A DNA stretch of 64,000 nucleotides from Subtercola endophyticus (GTDB lineage Bacteria; Actinomycetota; Actinomycetes; Actinomycetales; Microbacteriaceae). This document shows positions 60,112-64,000 of this stretch, piece by piece. Positions within the stretch are counted from its first letter, which is position 1. Every line of letters starts with the position of its first letter. Where the stretch lies: the NCBI RefSeq assembly GCF_021044565.1, contig NZ_CP087997.1, positions 806,001-870,000 on the forward strand, read 5' to 3'. The notes below the pieces were generated by a model that was not told the origin of the DNA, did not search any database, and saw nothing but the letters and a program-made list of their open reading frames with translations. The position numbers and the translations under genes were made by a program.

Positions 60112-61164
60112 CTACTTGGCGAGGGTGGTGATGATCTTCTGCAGGGACTCGAGGCGGGCTTTGCCGCTCTCGCCGAGCTCGCCGGCTTCGATGCGGTCGA
60201 CGATCTCCCAGTCGTGGGCCTCCGTCAGCGGGATTCCGTCGGCCTCGGGCGGCAGTGTCGCCGCGGGAATGGCGTAGTTGGCGAACGAGCGCAGGATGTT
60301 CTCGGGGTTGACGTGCCCGAGCCCGAAGGAGCGCACCCCAGGGGTATCGATGATCCAGCCCGGGTCTCCGTTCGCGTCGCGCACGCGCAGGCACACCGTC
60401 GAGGAGGAGGTGTGCCGGCCCCGCCCGGTGACGTCGTTCACTCGGCCGACGGCGCGGTCGGTGCCGGGCACGAGGGCGTTGACCAGGGTGGACTTGCCCA
60501 CACCGGAGTGCCCCACGGTGACGGTGGTGCGGCCGACGAGCAGGCTCTTCAGGGCATCCAGTGGGAAGTCGTCTTTGGCGCCGGAGATGATCTCGAGGTC
60601 GAAACAGTCGAACTGCTCGAGAAAGTCGCTCGGGTCGGCGACGTCGGTCTTGGTGATGCACAAAATCGGCGCGAGTCCGGCGTCGAAGGCGGCCACGAGA
60701 TACCGGTCGATGAGGTTCGCACGCGGCTCGGGATTCGCCGCGGCCACCACGATGAGCATCTGATCGGCGTTGGCCACGATCACCCGCTCGACGGCATCGG
60801 AGTCGTCGGCGCTTCTCCGCAGCAGAGTCGTGCGCTCGTCGACCCGCACGACGCGGGCGAGGCTGCCGTCGGCGCCGCTGGTGTCGCCCACCAGCTCGAC
60901 GAGGTCGCCGGTCACGATGCCGAGACGGCCGAGCTCCCGAGCCCGCGACGCTGTGATGATGGCTTCGTCGGGCTCGTTCTCGCGCACCAGCACACCGAAC
61001 CGGCCGCGGTCGACCGAGAGCACCCGGCCGCGCACGGCGTCGTTGTGCTCCGGGCGAATCTTGGTGCGCGCCCGGTTGCCCTTCGGGTTCGGCCTGATGC
61101 GGATGCTCGACTCGTCGAATTCGTCGTACTCGTCGGGCTCGTCGTCATCGGAAAGCCAGCTCAT
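60112..61164 (-). CDS. rsgA: Ribosome small subunit-dependent GTPase RsgA
   Basis: Circularly permuted GTPase assisting 30S subunit maturation. A 350-residue protein with an N-terminal OB domain, then G4 (ILCITKTDVAD), G1 (GHSGVGKSTLVNAL) and G3 (IIDTPGVRSFGL), the order that defines the family. The C-terminal region (FANYAIPAATLPPEADGIPLTEAHDWEIVDRIEAG) lacks the cysteines and histidine of the usual zinc-binding element. The ATG at 61164 has GGAG 6 nt upstream. It follows aroA by 28 bp, probably as one operon. Confidence 0.95.
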   Translation of the reverse strand: MSWLSDDDEPDEYDEFDESSIRIRPNPKGNRARTKIRPEHNDAVRGRVLSVDRGRFGVLVRENEPDEAIITASRARELGRLGIVTGDLVELVGDTSGADGSLARVVRVDERTTLLRRSADDSDAVERVIVANADQMLIVVAAANPEPRANLIDRYLVAAFDAGLAPILCITKTDVADPSDFLEQFDCFDLEIISGAKDDFPLDALKSLLVGRTTVTVGHSGVGKSTLVNALVPGTDRAVGRVNDVTGRGRHTSSSTVCLRVRDANGDPGWIIDTPGVRSFGLGHVNPENILRSFANYAIPAATLPPEADGIPLTEAHDWEIVDRIEAGELGESGKARLESLQKIITTLAK

Positions 61165-61192
61165 GCAGCGCTCCGAACCACGAGGTACCGGC

Positions 61193-62590
61193 TCACGCGG
61201 GCAACCCCAGCGACGAGATCGACGCCGTGCTGGCAGAGTCGCCCGCAACCATGCGGCTCCACAACTCGGCGAACTCCGGCAGCGTCTTGGCCGTGGTCGC
61301 GATGTTCTCGACGATCACGTCATCGACCGCGAGCCCGATGATCGCGCCCGCGTGCGCCATGCGGTGGTCGTCATAGGTCTGCCACACTCCGCCGTGCAGC
61401 GGTCGCGGCTCGATGTGCAGACCGTCGTCGAGCTCGGTCACATCGCCCCCGAGCCGGTTGATCTCTGCGAAGAGGGCCGCGAGTCGGTCGGTCTCGTGGT
61501 GCCGGATGTGCCCGATGCCGGTGAGGGTGCTGGGGGAGTCGGCCAGGGCCGCGATGGCGACCAACGCGGGTGCGAGCTCGCCGCCCGTGCTCAGGTCGAG
61601 GTCGGCACCGTGGATGCCCGCTCCTGCGCTCACCGTCACCCGGTCACCCTCGCGGCTCACTGCGGCGCCGAACCGCGGCAGCAGCTCGAGCAGGTCGTTG
61701 CCCACCTGAGTGGTCGACCCCGGCCATCCGCTGATCGAAACGGACCCGCCGGTGACGAGCCCGGCCGCGAGAAACGGTGCGGCATTCGACAGATCGGGCT
61801 CGATGCTCACGTCGGCACCGGCGATCGCCCCGGGTTCGACGACCCAGGTGCCGGGCTCGGGCGAGGTCACCGTCACACCGCGATTCGCCAGGGCTGCGAT
61901 CGTCATCTCGATGTGCGGCATGCTCGGCAGGCGCTCGCCCTCGTGCCGCAACGTGAGGCCGTTCTCGAAGCGGGCCGCAGCGAGAAGCAGCCCCGAGACG
62001 AACTGCGACGAGCTCGATGCATCGATGACGATCTCGCCGCCCTCGACCCGGCCCGAGCCGTAGACGGTGAACGGCAGGTTCGAGCGCCCGTCGGCGTTGA
62101 TGTCGACGCCGAGCGCCCGCAGCGAGGAGATGGTGGTGGCCATCGGCCGCCGCCGAGCGCCCTCGTCGCCGTCGAACACGATCGGGCCCAGGGCGAGAGC
62201 TGCGACCGGAGGCAGGAAGCGCATGACGGTTCCGGCGAGGCCGCAGTCGATGGTGGTGCTGCCGAGCAGCTCGTCGGCGGGGGTGATGAGCCAATCCGGC
62301 CCGAACCGGCCGGCTCCCGCGATCTCGGTGATCGACACTCCGAGCGAGCGCAGTGCCTCGACCATGAGCGTGGTGTCGCGGCTGTGCAGCGGCGCTCGAA
62401 GGCGGGAGGGGGCATCCGCCAGCGCAGCCAGCACCAGCTCACGATTCGTGAGACTCTTCGAACCCGGTAGCGACACCGTTGCGGCCAGCGGCCCGTGCGC
62501 GCGGGGAGCAGCCCAGTCGGGATTCGGCTCGCCGGGGGCGGAGTCGCCGTACGGGTTGAAGTCGGGTGTGGAATATCTCGAGATCAGCAT
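61193..62590 (-). CDS. aroA: 3-phosphoshikimate 1-carboxyvinyltransferase (EPSP synthase)
   Basis: Sixth step of the shikimate pathway. A 465-residue protein with [48 protein letters not shown], the catalytic region [13 protein letters not shown] and [10 protein letters not shown]. The N-terminus has about 30 extra residues ([19 protein letters not shown]). The ATG at 62590 is chosen; the open frame continues 40 codons upstream into the region before sigH, which is unlikely to be coding. TACCCT lies 9 nt before the ATG on the minus strand. Confidence 0.95.
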   Translation of the reverse strand: MLISRYSTPDFNPYGDSAPGEPNPDWAAPRAHGPLAATVSLPGSKSLTNRELVLAALADAPSRLRAPLHSRDTTLMVEALRSLGVSITEIAGAGRFGPDWLITPADELLGSTTIDCGLAGTVMRFLPPVAALALGPIVFDGDEGARRRPMATTISSLRALGVDINADGRSNLPFTVYGSGRVEGGEIVIDASSSSQFVSGLLLAAARFENGLTLRHEGERLPSMPHIEMTIAALANRGVTVTSPEPGTWVVEPGAIAGADVSIEPDLSNAAPFLAAGLVTGGSVSISGWPGSTTQVGNDLLELLPRFGAAVSREGDRVTVSAGAGIHGADLDLSTGGELAPALVAIAALADSPSTLTGIGHIRHHETDRLAALFAEINRLGGDVTELDDGLHIEPRPLHGGVWQTYDDHRMAHAGAIIGLAVDDVIVENIATTAKTLPEFAELWSRMVAGDSASTASISSLGLPA

Positions 62591-62712
62591 CAGTTGTCTA
62601 GGGTATCGGCCCATGCAGAGAAACGAGAAGGAGTTGACTGTGCCACCGCTCACCAGCGTCATGGAACGCCCCGCCCGGCATTCTCCTATCATCGGCCTTT
62701 CTCCCATCATCG

Positions 62713-62718
62713 TAGACT
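62713..62718 (+). promoter_or_regulatory. -10 element (TAGACT) of sigH
   Basis: TAGACT ends 8 nt before the ATG at 62727 (5 nt before an in-frame GTG at 62724). No SigH-type GGAAT-N-GTT pair was seen here. Confidence 0.4.
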
Positions 62719-62726
62719 TAGCGGTG

Positions 62727-63512
62727 ATGACAACCGTGAAATCCGACCCCCGCGCGCTCTTCGAGGAGCAGGCGATTCCTTTTCTCGATCAGCTCTACGG
62801 TGCTGCCCTGCGCATGACGCGCAACCCCGCCGACGCGCAAGATCTCGTTCAAGAGACGTTCGTGAAGGCCTATGCCGCATTCGCTCAGTTCGAACAGGGC
62901 ACCAACCTCAAAGCGTGGCTGTACCGCATTCTGACGAACACGTTCATCAACGTGTACCGCAAGAAGCAGCGCGACCCGTACCAGGGCACCACCAGCGACC
63001 TCGAAGACTGGCAGCTCGGCAATGCCGAATCCGCCACGGCCACCGGCACGTCGTCGCGCTCGGCCGAGGCCGAGGCCATCGACCACCTGCCCGACAGCGC
63101 GGTCAAGGATGCCCTGCAGTCGATTCCCGAAGACTTTCGTCTGGCCGTGTACCTGGCCGACGTCGAAGGCTTCTCGTACCAAGAGATAGCCGACATCATG
63201 AAGACCCCCGTCGGCACCGTGATGAGCCGCTTGCACCGCGGCCGTCGCCTGCTGCGAGGGTTGCTCTCTGAATATGCCGAGGGCAGGGGTGTGCCGGTCA
63301 AGGCCGCAGCGTCGTCTGCCGTTGGCACCGACGCCGCTGCCAGTGCCGACGCCGCTGGCGCGGGTGCGGACTCTACCGCCGCCTCGGCGGCCGAGGCCAC
63401 GGCGGCTGCTGTCGCCGCCGACTCGGCGAGAGCCAAATCAGCCAAGAAGGCACCCTCGCGCTCGAAGTCCGTTGCCGCGAAGACCGTGCCCGTGACAAGG
63501 AGCAAGAAATGA
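62727..63512 (+). CDS. sigH: ECF sigma factor SigH/SigR type
   Basis: Alternative sigma factor of the thiol-oxidative stress response. A 261-residue protein with region 2 ([58 protein letters not shown]) and region 4 ([48 protein letters not shown]). After about residue 186 there is an extra 75-residue tail rich in Ala and ending Lys/Ser-rich ([16 protein letters not shown]), beyond the usual length of about 215. It overlaps the anti-sigma gene by ATGA. The trxA promoter at 3278-3306 is a likely target. Confidence 0.93.
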   Translation: MTTVKSDPRALFEEQAIPFLDQLYGAALRMTRNPADAQDLVQETFVKAYAAFAQFEQGTNLKAWLYRILTNTFINVYRKKQRDPYQGTTSDLEDWQLGNAESATATGTSSRSAEAEAIDHLPDSAVKDALQSIPEDFRLAVYLADVEGFSYQEIADIMKTPVGTVMSRLHRGRRLLRGLLSEYAEGRGVPVKAAASSAVGTDAAASADAAGAGADSTAASAAEATAAAVAADSARAKSAKKAPSRSKSVAAKTVPVTRSKK

Positions 63513-63751
63513 CCGACTGCGGCTGCTCGAAAGCCAAAGCTGAACTCGAAGAGTATCTGCACAACGAACTCGCCAGCACCGACGCTGCCGACATTCGTGA
63601 GCACATGCAAGGCTGCACCGACTGCTCCTCTGAGCTGCACGTCGGTGTCGTTCTCACCGAGGCCGTACAGCGCGCCTGCAAAGAGGTCGCCCCCGAGCAG
63701 CTTCGCGACCAGGTCTTGCTCAGCATCCGCCAGATCCAGGCCACGCACTAG
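63509..63751 (+). CDS. rsrA: Mycothiol-system anti-sigma factor RsrA/RshA
   Basis: An 80-residue zinc-binding anti-sigma factor. The ZAS motif is HMQGCTDC (His-x3-Cys-x2-Cys, about residues 32-39), with additional cysteines near the N-terminus (DCGCSKAK). Oxidation of these thiols to a disulfide releases the sigma factor in the characterised homologues. The ATG overlaps the sigH stop (ATGA), giving coupled expression. Confidence 0.93.
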   Translation: MTDCGCSKAKAELEEYLHNELASTDAADIREHMQGCTDCSSELHVGVVLTEAVQRACKEVAPEQLRDQVLLSIRQIQATH

Positions 63752-63817
63752 CTGCTCCTACTAGCGCGCCACCACCTCTGGCTGACGGATCCCCGGCCTC
63801 ATCCCGGTCGGCGTGAA

Positions 63818-63875
63818 TCGAGTTTGCGAAAAAGCACCTAACCGGGCCGGTTTAGGTGCTTTTTCGCAAACTCGA
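63818..63875. repeat. 23-bp perfect inverted repeat
   Basis: Left arm 63818-63840 (TCGAGTTTGCG..AGCACCTA) and right arm 63853-63875 are perfectly complementary over 23 bp around a 12-nt centre (ACCGGGCCGGTT). It lies 66 bp after rsrA. Arm length equals that of the 66-bp elements, but the sequence is different. It may act as a strong hairpin after the sigH-rsrA transcript. Confidence 0.9.
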
Positions 63876-63879
63876 ACCG

Positions 63880-63914
63880 AAAAGGGCCCCTTCCGTGATG
63901 GAGAGGGCCCTTTT
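63880..63914. terminator. Bidirectional intrinsic terminator
   Basis: AAAAGGGCCC and GGGCCCTTTT form a 10-bp stem with A- and T-tracts on either side. It lies between rsrA and the converging gene at the right edge. Confidence 0.75.
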
Positions 63915-63935
63915 CGCGCAACCTTCGGCAGGGGG

Positions 63936-64000
63936 CTAGTTGTACTGCTCAGGGAGGTTGGTTGATTCGGTGTGACGACTCGCTGTAGTTGTTGGAATGG
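63936..64000 (-). CDS. C-terminal end of an unidentified protein, cut by window edge
   Basis: On the minus strand an open frame enters from the right edge and ends with NLPEQYN and TAG at 63938-63936. Only about 20 residues are visible. The frame is directly followed by the terminator at 63880-63914, which supports it being a real gene end. Identity cannot be determined. Confidence 0.45.
   Translation of the reverse strand, partial: IPTTTASRHTESTNLPEQYN

Noticed and set aside
1..64000. CRISPR array
   Set aside because: Short tandem repeats were seen (17, 18, 45 bp units), but none has regularly spaced identical repeats with unique spacers, and no cas gene is present.

Overview
The window comes from a high-GC actinobacterium, most likely the family Microbacteriaceae. 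The evidence is the roughly two-thirds GC coding style, the DUF7882 and DUF3039 proteins, a DUF222/HNH (13E12-type) endonuclease, a mycothiol-type SigH/RsrA pair, a POL-PE-LIG ordered LigD, the aroA-rsgA-hisN and prfB-ftsE-ftsX-smpB-ssrA gene orders, and many leaderless promoters (TANNNT 6-8 nt before the start codon). Genus is not resolved. The left edge cuts ligD, and the right edge cuts an unidentified minus-strand gene.

Layout. 1-5.9 kb: ligD, a small membrane protein, trxA with a SigH-type promoter, a membrane protein, a nitrilase-family hydrolase and a class I aminotransferase. 6-11 kb: a membrane-anchored HtrA protease, a family 2 glycosyltransferase, two orphan small proteins and an EcsC-like protein. 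11-16.6 kb: an ABC ATPase with a very long disordered N-terminus and its permease, a DUF3039 protein, and the HNH protein. 16.8-25 kb: pncB, murI-rph-rdgB, a CDF metal exporter overlapping a cation/proton antiporter tail to tail, a DedA protein, tRNA-Leu(UAG) and an MFS transporter. 25-32.7 kb: prfB, ftsE (long C-terminal extension), ftsX, a DUF4190 protein, a second HtrA-like protease, smpB, a short-chain dehydrogenase and ssrA (tmRNA). 32.7-34.8 kb: a small accessory patch in which an intact IS256-family element with an 8-bp target duplication splits a 77-codon toxin-like gene. 34.9-44.3 kb: a FUSC exporter divergent from a MarR regulator over a shared operator, an amidohydrolase, and a phosphonate-type cluster (phosphonatase-like HAD hydrolase, FAD amine oxidase, four ABC transporter genes). 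44.3-51 kb: a MarP-like protease, PEP carboxylase, a UBP-type zinc finger protein divergent from a cNMP-domain/thioredoxin-reductase-like fusion, and a DUF7882 protein. 51-57.5 kb: the de novo NAD operon nrtR-nadA-nadB-nadC-cysteine desulfurase and a small hydrophobic protein. 57.6-63.8 kb: cysK-cysE, hisN, rsgA, aroA, sigH-rsrA.

Functional links. SigH/RsrA (thiol stress) at the right end probably controls trxA at the left end through a GGGAAT-N17-GTT promoter. NAD supply is represented twice: salvage by pncB, and de novo synthesis by NrtR-NadABC with a dedicated cysteine desulfurase for the NadA iron-sulfur cluster. SmpB and tmRNA lie together as the trans-translation system. 

The least expected feature is a dispersed 66-bp palindromic element (23-bp arms, 20-bp conserved centre) present four times. 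Three copies are intergenic and one lies in frame inside nadB, adding 22 codons to L-aspartate oxidase. Other points of interest are the divergent leaderless promoters sharing an operator at marR/FUSC, a toxin-like gene that can be rebuilt exactly by removing the IS, and a 23-bp perfect inverted repeat near the right end.
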